Assembly: GCA_934668295.1 (NCBI GenBank)
Contig: CAKUND010000003.1
Span: 1 to 29,742 of the forward strand
Source: an uncultured Oscillospiraceae bacterium
GTDB lineage: Bacteria > Bacillota > Clostridia > Oscillospirales > Oscillospiraceae
DNA: 29,742 nt
Direction: 5' to 3'
Part shown: piece after piece, positions 1 through 8,284 of the stretch
Layout: each line of letters opens with the position of its first letter
How positions within the stretch are numbered: position 1 is the first letter of the stretch
Notes under the pieces: model-generated
The model's database searches: none
The model's input: only the letters and a program-made list of their open reading frames with translations
What the model was told of the DNA's origin: nothing
Made by a program: the position numbers and the translations under genes

Positions 1-104
1 CAAGGCTTGCCCGGCTGCTTCCGAGAAGGTGGCTGGAGCGCACCGGCAACGGTGCGCCTAGATAGATGACTGTCGATAACAGAACCCGGCTTACAGACCC
101 GATC
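1..104 (+). ncRNA. rnpB: RNase P RNA, 3' end (partial)
   Basis: This is the 3' part of the catalytic RNA that trims 5' leaders from tRNA precursors; the 5' part lies outside the window. The conserved 3' block is visible: GATAGATGACTGTC at 61-74, then ACAGAACCCGGCTTACAG at about 79-96. Just before it, GCGCACCG and CGGTGCGC close a perfect stem on a GCAA tetraloop at 38-57. This matches bacterial type A RNase P RNA. The exact 3' end (about 100-105) is inferred from where the terminator stem begins. Confidence 0.87.
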
Positions 105-109
105 GTAAA

Positions 110-143
110 AAGCGCCTCCGCTGAAAAGCGGGGGCGCTTTTTT
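110..143. terminator. Bidirectional intrinsic terminator between rnpB and clpE
   Basis: A 12-bp stem, AAGCGCCTCCGC (110-121) with GCGGGGGCGCTT (128-139), contains one G-T pair and a 6-nt loop. A T run follows on the plus strand (138-143). The A run at 107-111 gives a T run on the minus strand. The hairpin can therefore end rnpB from the left and the clpE transcript from the right, whose stop codon is at 147-149. Confidence 0.85.
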
Positions 144-146
144 GAA

Positions 147-2480
147 TTATACGGTTTCCAGCTTGATCTTGCCGTCCTCGCAGGTGGCTTTGATGGAGCG
201 GAAGGGGTCGACGTAGCTTTTGATGATGCGTTCGGCGATGGGGTCTTCGAGGTCAGTCTGGATGGCGCGGCGGAGATTGCGCGCGCCATAGGCCACGGAA
301 TAGGACTTTTTGACCAGATAATCCTTGACACTCTCGTCCCATGTAAATTCGATCCCGCGGCCTTCCAGCGACTGCTTGAGCTCCGAGAGCATAATGTCCG
401 CGATGCCGCGGAAATTGTCCTCGCTCAGCTGGTTGAAGCAGACGATCTCGTCGACGCGGTTGATGAACTCGGGCCGCAGGAACTCGCCCAGCGCCTTCAT
501 GGCCTTTTCCTTCGACTGCTCGGTCAGACTGCGGCCGAAGCCGACGCTGCCGCCCTTCTGGTTGGAGCCTGCGTTGGAGGTCATGATGATGATCGTGTTT
601 TCGAAATTAACAACACGTCCCTGTGCGTCGGTGATGCGGCCGTCGTCGAGGATCTGCAGCAGGATGTTCAGCACGTCCGGGTGCGCCTTTTCCAGTTCGT
701 CAAACAGGATGACGGAATACGGACGGCGGCGGATCTTTTCGGTCAGCTGGCCGGCCTCGTCATAGCCGACATAGCCGGGAGGCGAACCGATGATCTTCGA
801 AACGCTGTGCTTTTCCATGTACTCGGACATGTCGAGCCGGATGAGCGATTCAACGGATTCAAACATCTCGCTGGCGAGGCGCTTGACAAGCTCCGTTTTG
901 CCGACACCGGTCGAGCCGACGAAGATGAAGGAAACGGGATGCTTCTTGACCTGAATGCCGACGCGGGAGCGGCGGATGGCGGACACGACGGAGGCAATGG
1001 CCTCGTCCTGCCCGACGATGTGCTTTTTGAGCTCCGCGTCGAGGTTCAGCAGCTGCTCGTATTCCTGCGCGCGGATCTTGCTGGCGGGGATCTTCGTCCA
1101 GAGCTCGATGATGCGGGCCAGATTGTCAATGGTCAGCGCGGGCTTCGGCAGCTTTTCCAGCTCCGCGATCTCGGAATCGAGCTGCAGGTTGCGGCTGCGG
1201 AGCTCTGCCATGCGGGCGTAATCGTCCTGCGTCTTTTCGGCGTTCTCCGTGAGCATGGAAAGCTCCAGATCGTAATCGGCGTGCTCCTTTTTGAGCGCTT
1301 CGAGCCTGCCGATGTTCCTGTTTTTGAGGTTCACGTCCGAGCACGCCTCGTCGATGAGGTCGATGGCCTTATCCGGCAGGAAGCGGTCGGTGATATAGCG
1401 CTCGGAGAGCAGGACGGCCTGACGCGCGATCTCGGGTGAGATCACGACGCCGTGGAACGTCTCATAATAGTGGCTGATGCCGCGGATGATGGCGATGGAC
1501 TGCTCAATGGTCGGCTCAGCGACGGTGACGGGCTGGAAGCGGCGCTCGAGCGCGGCGTCCTTTTCGATGTGCTTGCGGTACTCGTTGAAGGTCGTTGCGC
1601 CGATGACCTGAATTTCGCCGCGCGAGAGCGCGGGCTTGAGGATATTGGCGGCGTTCATGGAGCCCTCCGCGTCGCCCGCGCCGACAAGATTATGCACCTC
1701 GTCAATGACCAGAATGATATTGCCGAGCTTTTTGACCTCCTCAATGAGGCCCTTCATGCGGCTTTCAAACTGGCCCCGGAACTGCGTGCCCGCGACAAGG
1801 GCCGTGAGGTCCATGAGATAGACCTCCTTGTTCTGGAGCTTATACGGAACGTCCTTGTCGGCGATCTTCTGCGCAAGGCCCTCGGCGATGGCGGTCTTGC
1901 CGACGCCGGGCTCACCGATGAGGCAGGGGTTATTCTTCTGGCGGCGGTTGAGGATCTGAATGACGCGCTCCGTCTCCTCCTCGCGGCCGATGATGCGGTC
2001 GAGCTTGCCGTCGCGCGCCTTCTGCGTCAGGTTCTGGCAGTAGGTGTCGAGGAATTTGTGCTTTTTGTTTTTGCTGTTCGGTTTTTCGCCGGAGCGCTGG
2101 CGGCTCTCGGTCTTTTCCGGCTCCGGGACGACGGGCGTGTTGTCCTGTCCCTGACCGGCGGCGCCGAAAAGCTTGTTGAGGAATGGGAACGTGGCGGTCT
2201 GGCTGTCGATCTCGTCGTCATCGCTGTCCTCGTCCGGGCCATGGCTCTGGCTGAGCAGGCCCTCCAGCCCGTTCATGGCCTCGGTCATCTCGCCGTTGAG
2301 GTTTTCGAGGTCGTCCTCCGAAAGCCCCATGCGCTCGATCATATCGTCGACGGGCTTGATGCCCATCTCCTTGGCACATTTGAGGCAAAGGCCCTCGTTG
2401 ACGGTCTTTCCGCCGTCGATCTTCGTTATAAAAATGACTGCAAGATTCTTTTTGCATCTTGAGCACAGGGTCGGTTTCAT
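147..2480 (-). CDS. clpE: ClpE-type ATP-dependent unfoldase (Clp/Hsp100 ATPase subunit)
   Basis: This AAA+ unfoldase feeds damaged proteins to ClpP. With the start used here it has 777 residues. An N-terminal zinc finger (CxxC at 6-9 and CxxC at 32-35) is the ClpE hallmark and replaces the ClpC N-domain. An acidic linker follows. D1 carries Walker A GEPGVGKT at about 189-196 and Walker B around 255-263. D2 carries GSTGVGKT at about 522-529 and a DELE Walker B near 593. The VGFG loop near 646 fits the ClpP-docking tripeptide. The frame stays open to an ATG at 2507, but that codon has no ribosome-binding site and sits about where transcription should begin. The ATG at 2480 has GGAG nine bases upstream, so I chose it. 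No CtsR or HrcA operator is evident. ClpE is preferred over ClpC because of the zinc finger. Confidence 0.9.
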   Translation of the reverse strand: MKPTLCSRCKKNLAVIFITKIDGGKTVNEGLCLKCAKEMGIKPVDDMIERMGLSEDDLENLNGEMTEAMNGLEGLLSQSHGPDEDSDDDEIDSQTATFPFLNKLFGAAGQGQDNTPVVPEPEKTESRQRSGEKPNSKNKKHKFLDTYCQNLTQKARDGKLDRIIGREEETERVIQILNRRQKNNPCLIGEPGVGKTAIAEGLAQKIADKDVPYKLQNKEVYLMDLTALVAGTQFRGQFESRMKGLIEEVKKLGNIILVIDEVHNLVGAGDAEGSMNAANILKPALSRGEIQVIGATTFNEYRKHIEKDAALERRFQPVTVAEPTIEQSIAIIRGISHYYETFHGVVISPEIARQAVLLSERYITDRFLPDKAIDLIDEACSDVNLKNRNIGRLEALKKEHADYDLELSMLTENAEKTQDDYARMAELRSRNLQLDSEIAELEKLPKPALTIDNLARIIELWTKIPASKIRAQEYEQLLNLDAELKKHIVGQDEAIASVVSAIRRSRVGIQVKKHPVSFIFVGSTGVGKTELVKRLASEMFESVESLIRLDMSEYMEKHSVSKIIGSPPGYVGYDEAGQLTEKIRRRPYSVILFDELEKAHPDVLNILLQILDDGRITDAQGRVVNFENTIIIMTSNAGSNQKGGSVGFGRSLTEQSKEKAMKALGEFLRPEFINRVDEIVCFNQLSEDNFRGIADIMLSELKQSLEGRGIEFTWDESVKDYLVKKSYSVAYGARNLRRAIQTDLEDPIAERIIKSYVDPFRSIKATCEDGKIKLETV

Positions 2481-2514
2481 AAAAGGCTTCTCCTTATCGT
2501 GTTTCATTCTGTAA

Positions 2515-2523
2515 AGTATAGCA
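2515..2523 (-). promoter_or_regulatory. Extended -10 promoter of clpE
   Basis: On the minus strand TGCTATACT is an extended -10 element (TGnTATAAT type). No convincing -35 lies 16-18 bases upstream. Transcription would start near 2508, giving a leader of about 28 nt to the chosen start at 2480. Confidence 0.6.
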
Positions 2524-2575
2524 CAGCCAGTTCGTCGTATCTTTGCAGAATTGTAAACGTTTTTTGGAAAATTAT

Positions 2576-3739
2576 TTACGGGACGTACAGCGTTCCGTGG
2601 CCGTTGGCGAGCAGGATGGCGGTGCCGTCCTCGCGCATGACGGCGCTGGACGCGCCGGTCGTGTTGTCGGAAACGTCGTATTCCTTCAGCTCCTGGTCGT
2701 AAATGGCGAGTGCTCCGCTCGTCAGAAGGGCAAGATAGCGGCCGGAGGCGGAGATATCCAGGATCTGCTCGCTGGTCGGGAGGGTCCCCAATACGGTCCC
2801 GTCATAGCCGACGGTCAGGACGGTATAGCGGTTTCCGGCCTTGTAGAGATTCATGACAAGCGTGACAAATCCGGTGCCATCCAGCGTATAGTCCTTGAGA
2901 TAGGCGTCCTCAAAGGCATAGCTTCCGAGACACTGGCCGTCCAGATCGTAGAAATACAGCGCGTCCTCGCACAGAATGCAGAGCGTGTCTCCGGACAGGA
3001 AATGCAGATCGTAGATCAGCGCGTTGCCGATGGGGATGGTGCGGAGAATTTCCTCCGAGTCTGTCCGGAAAAGGACGACGGAGGACTGGAACATGCCGTC
3101 CTCCTGCCCGAGCGCGGCAGCGGCGGCGTATTTTGCGCCGGAGGAGACAGTGCAGCGCATGAGATACTGGCTCGACGAGAGCCAGCGGTAGATCAGCGAC
3201 TGCTGGCTGTTATAGACGCAGAGCACGGCGCGGTAGCCGGACTCGCTGGACAGATAGCAGATGCTGCCGTCGGAGGCGATATCAGCGTCCAGGATCGGCT
3301 TCTGCGTCGAGACGTGCAGGACGGAGCCGTTTTTCTGGCTGGTGGCCTCCAGCGTATTCCCGCCGGTGTCATAGGCCAGCGCGATCTCGCCGCCGGTCTT
3401 CAGGACCGGCGCGGACATGGACGCCTGAATGGAGGCCGTCTCCACACCGTCCTTGTCATAGAGGCTCAGGCCCGTTGCGGAGGCGACGGCAAGCCCGCCG
3501 GACAGGCCGGAATAGCGGTTGGAGTTGCTTTCGTCGTACACGAAGCGGCCCGTTTTGCTGTCGTCCGAGACGTTCAGATAGCGCACATAACGCTGCAGGG
3601 CGTCGAGATTCAGCCGGTCGCGGAACACGTACGCCGCCACGCCGCCCGCGACAAGCACGAGCAGGAGCGCAAACACGGCGATCCGCTTTCCGAGGCCCGG
3701 ATGCTTCTGCGCATACAGCTGCGAGACATTATCCGACAT
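2576..3739 (-). CDS. DUF5711 family membrane-anchored beta-propeller-like protein
   Basis: The protein has 387 residues: a short cytoplasmic N-terminus, one membrane helix at about 19-39, then a long extracytoplasmic domain. Short repeats of the form 'S-G-x-Y-(L/A)' and 'YD-x-D-G' suggest WD40/PQQ-like blades (for example SGRYLALL near the C-terminus). The composition and topology match the clostridial DUF5711 family, whose function is unknown; a sensor or scaffold role is only a guess. An ATG at 3763 is in frame, but the one at 3739 follows GGAAAGG at suitable spacing, so I use it. The start overlaps the end of truA by 11 bp, implying coupled translation. The AT-rich 95-bp gap downstream holds the clpE promoter. 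Confidence 0.78.
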   Translation of the reverse strand: MSDNVSQLYAQKHPGLGKRIAVFALLLVLVAGGVAAYVFRDRLNLDALQRYVRYLNVSDDSKTGRFVYDESNSNRYSGLSGGLAVASATGLSLYDKDGVETASIQASMSAPVLKTGGEIALAYDTGGNTLEATSQKNGSVLHVSTQKPILDADIASDGSICYLSSESGYRAVLCVYNSQQSLIYRWLSSSQYLMRCTVSSGAKYAAAAALGQEDGMFQSSVVLFRTDSEEILRTIPIGNALIYDLHFLSGDTLCILCEDALYFYDLDGQCLGSYAFEDAYLKDYTLDGTGFVTLVMNLYKAGNRYTVLTVGYDGTVLGTLPTSEQILDISASGRYLALLTSGALAIYDQELKEYDVSDNTTGASSAVMREDGTAILLANGHGTLYVP

Positions 3740-4493
3740 GGAAAACCGCCTTTCCGTCATCATACCAGAGCTGCGTCATGTAAAGCCCGCCGGGCGGGAC
3801 TGTCGGCCCGGCCGCCGTGCGGTCGCCGTTCAGGAGGATCTGCGCGACGGCCTCTGGCGGGAACTTTCCCTCGGCGGCGTAGACGCAGGTGCCCGCCATG
3901 GCGCGGGCCATGTTATAAAGAAAGCCGTTGGCGCTGACGCGCAGCGAAATGAGATCGCCGTCGCGCTCGACTTTATAGTCATAAACTGTACGCACGGTGG
4001 ATTTGACATCCGTACCGACCGAGCGGACGGCGGCAAAATCGTGCGTACCGATGAAGCAGTCCGCCGCGCGCTGCATGACCGCCTCGTCCAGATGCTTGGG
4101 ATAGAACCACGCGCGGTTGACATAAAATGGGTCGCGGATGCCGGAATTATAGATCAGATACGTATATTCCTTTTTGACGCAGGAGCCGATGGCGTTGAAA
4201 TCCTCATGCACCTCCATCGCGTTTGTCACGACGATATCCTCCGGCAGATGCGTGTTGAGCGCATAGGGGATGCGGTCGCACGGGATGCGGGCGGAGGTGC
4301 GGAAGTTGGCGATATAGACGCGCGCATGTACGCCTGCGTCCGTGCGGCCGCAGCCGGTCATATGGACCGGATGTCCGACGACGGCGGCAGCCGCCTCCTC
4401 GAGCGTCTGGCCGACGGTCGTGACCGTCTTCTGCACCTGCCAGCCGTGATAGGCCGTGCCGAGATATTTAAGCGTCAGGGCAATGTTGCGCAT
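3729..4493 (-). CDS. truA: tRNA pseudouridine(38-40) synthase TruA
   Basis: TruA isomerises uridines 38-40 in the anticodon arm of many tRNAs. The 254-residue length is typical. The N-terminal Y-x-G-T-x-Y-x-G-W-Q signature is at about 10-20. The catalytic aspartate lies in GRTDAGVHA (D52). The C-terminal half contains the expected F-L-Y-N-M-A/V-R segment. An in-frame ATG at 4511 exists, but the one at 4493 has GGA eight bases upstream within AAGGAAG and begins directly at the family's first strand, so I prefer it. The gene-free 357 bp upstream make it likely to have its own promoter or to be read through from ecfT; no clear promoter was found. Confidence 0.93.
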   Translation of the reverse strand: MRNIALTLKYLGTAYHGWQVQKTVTTVGQTLEEAAAAVVGHPVHMTGCGRTDAGVHARVYIANFRTSARIPCDRIPYALNTHLPEDIVVTNAMEVHEDFNAIGSCVKKEYTYLIYNSGIRDPFYVNRAWFYPKHLDEAVMQRAADCFIGTHDFAAVRSVGTDVKSTVRTVYDYKVERDGDLISLRVSANGFLYNMARAMAGTCVYAAEGKFPPEAVAQILLNGDRTAAGPTVPPGGLYMTQLWYDDGKAVFHVG

Positions 4494-4548
4494 AGGATAC
4501 TTCCTTATCATCTGAGAGTTAAGAGGCGGAAAGTGCCCGCTTCAAAGC

Positions 4549-4608
4549 CTCCCCCTTGTCATGCTCCGCATGATAAGGGGGAGCTGTCATTTTCAAAGAA
4601 AATGACAG
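4549..4608. repeat. Two back-to-back hairpins
   Basis: The first stem has 16 pairs with a 3-nt loop (4549-4564 with 4568-4583; one G-T pair). The second is a perfect 11-bp stem, CTGTCATTTTC (4584-4594) with GAAAATGACAG (4598-4608), again with a 3-nt loop. They abut with no spacer. They could protect or end transcripts, but no strong U tract follows on either strand apart from CAAAAAA at 4614-4620, which reads as a T run on the minus strand before, not after, the pair. Confidence 0.7.
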
Positions 4609-4650
4609 CGTGTCAAAAAAGTCCGATCAAGATCGATATAGCTCCGCTTC

Positions 4651-4676
4651 GTAGGGGCGGACGACTCTGTCCGCCC
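4651..4676 (+). repeat. Dispersed palindromic repeat, copy 1
   Basis: GTAGGGGCGG then ACGACTCTGTCCGCCC; internally GGGCGGAC pairs with GTCCGCCC. It is identical over 26 bp to the reverse complement of 25224-25249, and it matches 4728-4753 in opposite orientation apart from two compensating changes (G to C in one arm, C to G in the other). Confidence 0.8.
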
Positions 4677-4727
4677 GGCAGAGCAAACCGATTTTACGGA
4701 ATTTCATGAGAATTCATAACATTTTCA

Positions 4728-4753
4728 GGGCCGACAGAGTCGTCGGCCCCTAC
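4728..4753 (-). repeat. Dispersed palindromic repeat, copy 2 (inverted relative to copy 1)
   Basis: It begins GGGCCGACAGAGTC and ends GGCCCCTAC. Relative to copy 1, the stem carries paired changes that keep base pairing. Together the two copies also form a larger inverted repeat around 4651-4753. Confidence 0.8.
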
Positions 4754-4850
4754 AACGCACTACACAAATTTATTGCTTCCATCGGGGGGAGCAGAGCCGC
4801 GCTCCTACCAACAGCGTTGGGTTTTGGACGCTTTTTGTGTAAAGCTGCTA

Positions 4851-5654
4851 TTACAGGCCAAGCTGCCGCAGGACGATCATGACGGCGAGGAGGGCGGCGC
4901 CGGAGAGGTAGGCAAAATAGTCGCGCCTCTGATAGTGCAGCTCGGAGAGCTTCGTGCGGCCCTCGCCGCCGTGGTAGCAGCGGCATTCCATGGCGGTCGC
5001 AAGCTCGTCGGCGCGGCGGAAGGCGCTGATAAACAGCGGCACGAGAATGGGCACGAGCGCCTTCGCGCGGCTGATGAGGTTCCCCGATTCAAAATCCGCG
5101 CCTCTGGCCTTCTGGGCCGACATGATCTTGTCCGTCTCCTCGATGAGCGTGGGGATAAAGCGCAGCGCGATGGACATCATCATGGAAAGCTCGTGCACCG
5201 GCGCGTGCAGCTTTTTGAGCGGTGACAGCAGACTCTCCAGCCCGTCCGTCAGGGCGATCGGCGAGGTCGTATAGGTTAACATAAATGTCCCAGCCACGAG
5301 CAGGGAGATGCGGAGCACCATGAAAACGGCGTTCTGAATGCCGGATTTTGTGATCTTGAAGATCCAGAACTGCGCGATCGGCTCGCCCTGTCCGTAAAAC
5401 AGGTTTAAAAGCGCGGTCAGGATGATGATGAACAGAAGCGGCTTGAGGTTTTTGAGCACGACCTTCAGGCGGATCCTGCTCATCGCGATCACGAGCGCGA
5501 GAAACGCGGCGATGACCGCATAGGAAACGAACCATTTCGCGAGGAACAGCGCAACGATGTAGACGATCACGAGCACGAGCTTCGTGCGGGGGTCGAGCTT
5601 GTGGATGGGGGTCTGGCCGGGGAAAAACTGGCCGAGGGTCACGTCCTTCAGCAT
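4851..5654 (-). CDS. ecfT: ECF transporter transmembrane component EcfT
   Basis: EcfT is the membrane scaffold of energy-coupling-factor importers. It links the two ATPases to interchangeable vitamin- or metal-binding S components. The 267 residues contain about five to six hydrophobic segments (for example 27-60, 70-90, 108-130 and the C-terminal helix). They also contain the two cytoplasmic coupling motifs that contact the ATPase grooves: AQKARGADF near 181-189, and AMECRCYHGG near 220-230. The second reads C-R-C instead of A-R-G but keeps the central arginine. The start overlaps the ecfA2 stop by 7 bp (ATGCTGA), and AAGGGGG lies upstream inside ecfA2. No S component is encoded beside it, as expected for a shared group II module. 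Confidence 0.93.
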   Translation of the reverse strand: MLKDVTLGQFFPGQTPIHKLDPRTKLVLVIVYIVALFLAKWFVSYAVIAAFLALVIAMSRIRLKVVLKNLKPLLFIIILTALLNLFYGQGEPIAQFWIFKITKSGIQNAVFMVLRISLLVAGTFMLTYTTSPIALTDGLESLLSPLKKLHAPVHELSMMMSIALRFIPTLIEETDKIMSAQKARGADFESGNLISRAKALVPILVPLFISAFRRADELATAMECRCYHGGEGRTKLSELHYQRRDYFAYLSGAALLAVMIVLRQLGL

Positions 5655-6517
5655 GGCTGTGCGCCCCCTTTCAGAAGCGGCTCGAGCAGGTCTGCCGCCT
5701 GTTCGACCGTATAGGCCGAGGCCGGGACATTTACACCGAGCTGCTGCAGCCGCAGCAGCACCTGCGTCATGCAGGGCACGTTCAGGCCCATGGAGACAAG
5801 CTCCGCCGCGTGGGAAAAGACCTCGGACGGCGCGCCGGTCATGACGGCAGTCCCCTTCTCCATGACGATCAGGCGGTCGACGTTGGAGGCGATCTCCTCC
5901 ATGGAGTGGCTGACCATCACAACGGCTGCGTGCTGCGCAGACTGATAATCCCGAATATTTTTGAGGATGCTCTCGCGGCCGGCCGGATCAAGGCCCGCCG
6001 TCGGCTCGTCGAGAATGAGCACGTCCGGCTCCATGGCGATCACGCCCGCGATGGCGGCGCGGCGTTTCTGCCCGCCGGACAGGTCGAACGGGGATTTGGA
6101 AAGCTCCGACTCGGAAATGCCGACAAAGGCCGCCGCGCGGCGGACACGCGCGTCAATCTCGTCTTTGGAAAGGCCCATGTTTTTGGGGCCGAAGGCGATA
6201 TCGGCGTAGACGGTCTCCTCAAACAGCTGATACTCCGGGTATTGGAACACCAGACCGACGCGGAAGCGGATCTGGCGGGTGAATTTGGGATCCTCCCAGA
6301 TATCGCGGCCGTCAAACAGCACGCGGCCGGATGTCGGCTTCAAAAGACCGTTCATGTGCTGCACCAGCGTGGATTTGCCGGAGCCGGTATGACCAATGAG
6401 GCCGACAAATTCGCCCCGGCTGATCGTCAGATCGACGTTTGTGAGCGCTGCATGCTCAAACGGCGTATCCGGGCTATAGATGTGGGAAAGCTTCTGTATC
6501 TCTAAAATAGGCGTCAA
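5648..6517 (-). CDS. ecfA2: ECF transporter ATP-binding protein EcfA2
   Basis: This is one of the two ABC ATPases powering the ECF module. The 289 residues show Walker A GHTGSGKST (42-50), Q-loop FQYPEYQLFEETV with Q92, signature LSGGQ (146-150), Walker B ending in D170-E171, D-loop AGLD and switch histidine H204. The Y-P-E-Y-Q-L-F-E-E-T-V stretch after the Q-loop is characteristic of EcfA2 (EcfA'). Its position between ecfA1 and ecfT supports this. The gap to ecfA1 is 25 bp. The C-terminal extension after the H-loop is usual for the family. Confidence 0.94.
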   Translation of the reverse strand: MTPILEIQKLSHIYSPDTPFEHAALTNVDLTISRGEFVGLIGHTGSGKSTLVQHMNGLLKPTSGRVLFDGRDIWEDPKFTRQIRFRVGLVFQYPEYQLFEETVYADIAFGPKNMGLSKDEIDARVRRAAAFVGISESELSKSPFDLSGGQKRRAAIAGVIAMEPDVLILDEPTAGLDPAGRESILKNIRDYQSAQHAAVVMVSHSMEEIASNVDRLIVMEKGTAVMTGAPSEVFSHAAELVSMGLNVPCMTQVLLRLQQLGVNVPASAYTVEQAADLLEPLLKGGAQPC

Positions 6518-6542
6518 GGCTTCTTCCTCCGGGTGTTCTGGT

Positions 6543-7394
6543 TCAGCGCTGCGCGATATGCTGCCGGAGCAGCTGCGCGCAGGCCTCCGGTGTCAGCGCG
6601 TCGGTCGGAATATCGACGCCGCGGCGCTTCAGCTCCAGCAGCAGCTGCTCGGTCTGCGGCACGTCGAGACCAACGCTGCGCAGCAGCGGCTCCTGCGCGA
6701 AGACCGCCTGCGGCGTTCCGTCGGCGACGATCCTGCCCTCGGACATGGCGATCACGCGGTCTGCGCGCGCAGCCTCGTCCATGTGATGCGTGATGAGAAT
6801 GACGGTCATGCCGGTCTCGCGGTTTAATCGTTCGACGGTATCCAGCACCTCGCGCCGGCCCTGCGGGTCGAGCATGGCGGTCGGCTCGTCGAGCACGACG
6901 CACTGCGGCCGCATGGCAAGCACGCCTGCGATGGCAACGCGCTGCTTCTGCCCGCCGGACAGGAGCTGCGGGGCATAGGTACGGTAGTCGTACATGCCGA
7001 CGGCTTTCAGCGCGTCGTCGACGCGCTGCCGGATCTCCGGAGAGGCGACGCCGAGGTTTTCCGGCGCGAAGGCAACGTCCTCCTCTACAACGTTCGAGAC
7101 GATCTGGTTGTCCGGGTTCTGGAAGACCATGCCGACATGCTGCCGGACGGAGAGCAGCTTCTCCTCGTCCTTCGTGTCCATGCCGTAGACCGTCACGCTG
7201 CCGCCCGCGGGCAGCAGGATGGCATTAAAGTGCTTGGCAAGCGTCGACTTGCCGCAGCCGTTATGGCCGAGCACGGCGACGAAGCTCCCCTGTTCGATGG
7301 ACAGGCTCAGGCCGTCAAAGACGATATGCGTCTCGCCGCCGTCCTGGCCCTCGTAAGTATAATGCAGGTCGTTTACCTGGATCGCTGTGGTCAT
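6543..7394 (-). CDS. ecfA1: ECF transporter ATP-binding protein EcfA1
   Basis: This is the second ABC ATPase of the module, with 283 residues from the chosen start. Walker A GHNGCGKST is at 43-51, Q-loop FQNPDNQIV with Q92, signature LLSGGQKQR around 144-152, Walker B VVLDE ending at E170, and switch histidine H203 in THHMDEA. F-Q-N-P-D-N-Q is typical of EcfA1. The frame extends to an ATG at 7430, but the ATG at 7394 follows AAAGGAG and its ATGA overlaps the stop of the upstream methyltransferase, so I prefer it. It is co-transcribed with ecfA2 and ecfT. Confidence 0.94.
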   Translation of the reverse strand: MTTAIQVNDLHYTYEGQDGGETHIVFDGLSLSIEQGSFVAVLGHNGCGKSTLAKHFNAILLPAGGSVTVYGMDTKDEEKLLSVRQHVGMVFQNPDNQIVSNVVEEDVAFAPENLGVASPEIRQRVDDALKAVGMYDYRTYAPQLLSGGQKQRVAIAGVLAMRPQCVVLDEPTAMLDPQGRREVLDTVERLNRETGMTVILITHHMDEAARADRVIAMSEGRIVADGTPQAVFAQEPLLRSVGLDVPQTEQLLLELKRRGVDIPTDALTPEACAQLLRQHIAQR

Positions 7395-8260
7395 GGCTTC
7401 TCCTTTGTCCAGCGGCACGTTGCGCCGCACGGCAGGGCAAGGCCCGTATCGCGCACCGGCAGGCCAAGCTCATCAGACTGGGTATAGCCGCCGTATTTCT
7501 TTGAGACGATCGTCTCGGTCAGATAGCGCATGACGGACGGGGCCAGACCCGTCGTATAGGAATTGATGATAAAAAACAGCGGATCGTCGGACAGCACGCG
7601 GCTGACCAGCTCTACGAATGGATACAGGTTTTCCTCCAGCTTCCAGACCTCGCCGGACGGGCCGCGCCCGTAGCTGGGCGGATCCATGATGATGGCGTCG
7701 TAGGTCTTGCCGCGGCGGATCTCGCGCTCGACGAATTTGGCGCAGTCGTCTACGATCCAGCGGATGGGTCTGTCTTCAAGTCCGGAGACCTTCGCGTTTT
7801 CCTTGGCCCAGAGCACCATGCCCTTGGCCGCGTCGACGTGGCAGACGCTTGCGCCCGCAGCGGCGCAGGCGATGGTCGCGCCGCCGGTATAGGCGAACAG
7901 ATTTAAAACGCGGATGGGCCGGTCGGCATTGCGAATCTTCTGCATCATGAAGTCCCAGTTGGCCGCCTGCTCCGGGAAGACGCCGGTATGCTTGAAATTC
8001 ATGGGCTTGACCTGAAAGGTCAGCTCCTGATAGCGCACCTGCCACTGTGCGGGCAGGCGCAGATTCTGCCATTTCCCGCCGCCGGTGTTCGAGCGCGCGT
8101 AGCGCGCATCGTATTTCCGCCAGAGCGGATCATCCTTCGGCGTGTTCCAGATCACCTGCGGATCCGGGCGCACAAGGATGTAGTTCCCCCACCGTTCGAG
8201 CTTTTCTCCGGCGGAGGTATCAAGAACCTCATAGTCCTTCCAGCTGTCAGCAAGCCACAT
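7391..8260 (-). CDS. Class I SAM-dependent methyltransferase, RlmI-like (COG1092)
   Basis: The 289-residue protein resembles the catalytic part of the 23S rRNA methyltransferase family (RlmI/RlmK, COG1092). The SAM-binding motif VLNLFAYTGGA is at 118-128, the acidic ribose-binding HVDAAKG near 140-146, and the catalytic-loop motif DPPSYGRG at 192-199. An N-terminal region rich in Trp and Tyr replaces the PUA domain of full-length RlmI. Substrate is therefore not certain; rRNA is inferred from the family. The start has AGGAG upstream, and the gene lies 24 bp after the PBP stop. It overlaps ecfA1 by 4 bp, so it is in the same transcript although the functions are unrelated. Confidence 0.87.
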   Translation of the reverse strand: MWLADSWKDYEVLDTSAGEKLERWGNYILVRPDPQVIWNTPKDDPLWRKYDARYARSNTGGGKWQNLRLPAQWQVRYQELTFQVKPMNFKHTGVFPEQAANWDFMMQKIRNADRPIRVLNLFAYTGGATIACAAAGASVCHVDAAKGMVLWAKENAKVSGLEDRPIRWIVDDCAKFVEREIRRGKTYDAIIMDPPSYGRGPSGEVWKLEENLYPFVELVSRVLSDDPLFFIINSYTTGLAPSVMRYLTETIVSKKYGGYTQSDELGLPVRDTGLALPCGATCRWTKEKP

Positions 8261-8284
8261 GTTGTTCTCCTGTCTCTATTGTGA

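Larger units (their letters stand above)
4494..4850. other. Gene-free, hairpin-rich spacer between ecfT and truA
   Basis: These 357 bp contain no credible gene. They hold two adjacent near-perfect hairpins (4549-4608), two oppositely oriented copies of a dispersed palindromic repeat (4651-4676 and 4728-4753), and a weaker related block at about 4785-4810 (GGAGC and GCTCC arms next to CTACC). No clear promoter or classic U-tailed terminator is visible on the minus strand. Confidence 0.6.

Noticed and set aside
66..2462. Long plus-strand frames (457 and 336 codons) opposite clpE
   Set aside because: Shadows of clpE; the first would also begin inside the RNase P RNA.
4600..4640. TTGACA on the minus strand (about 4611-4616) as a truA promoter
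   Set aside because: No -10-like sequence lies 16-18 bp downstream (AAAATG only), and the region is occupied by the 11-bp hairpin.
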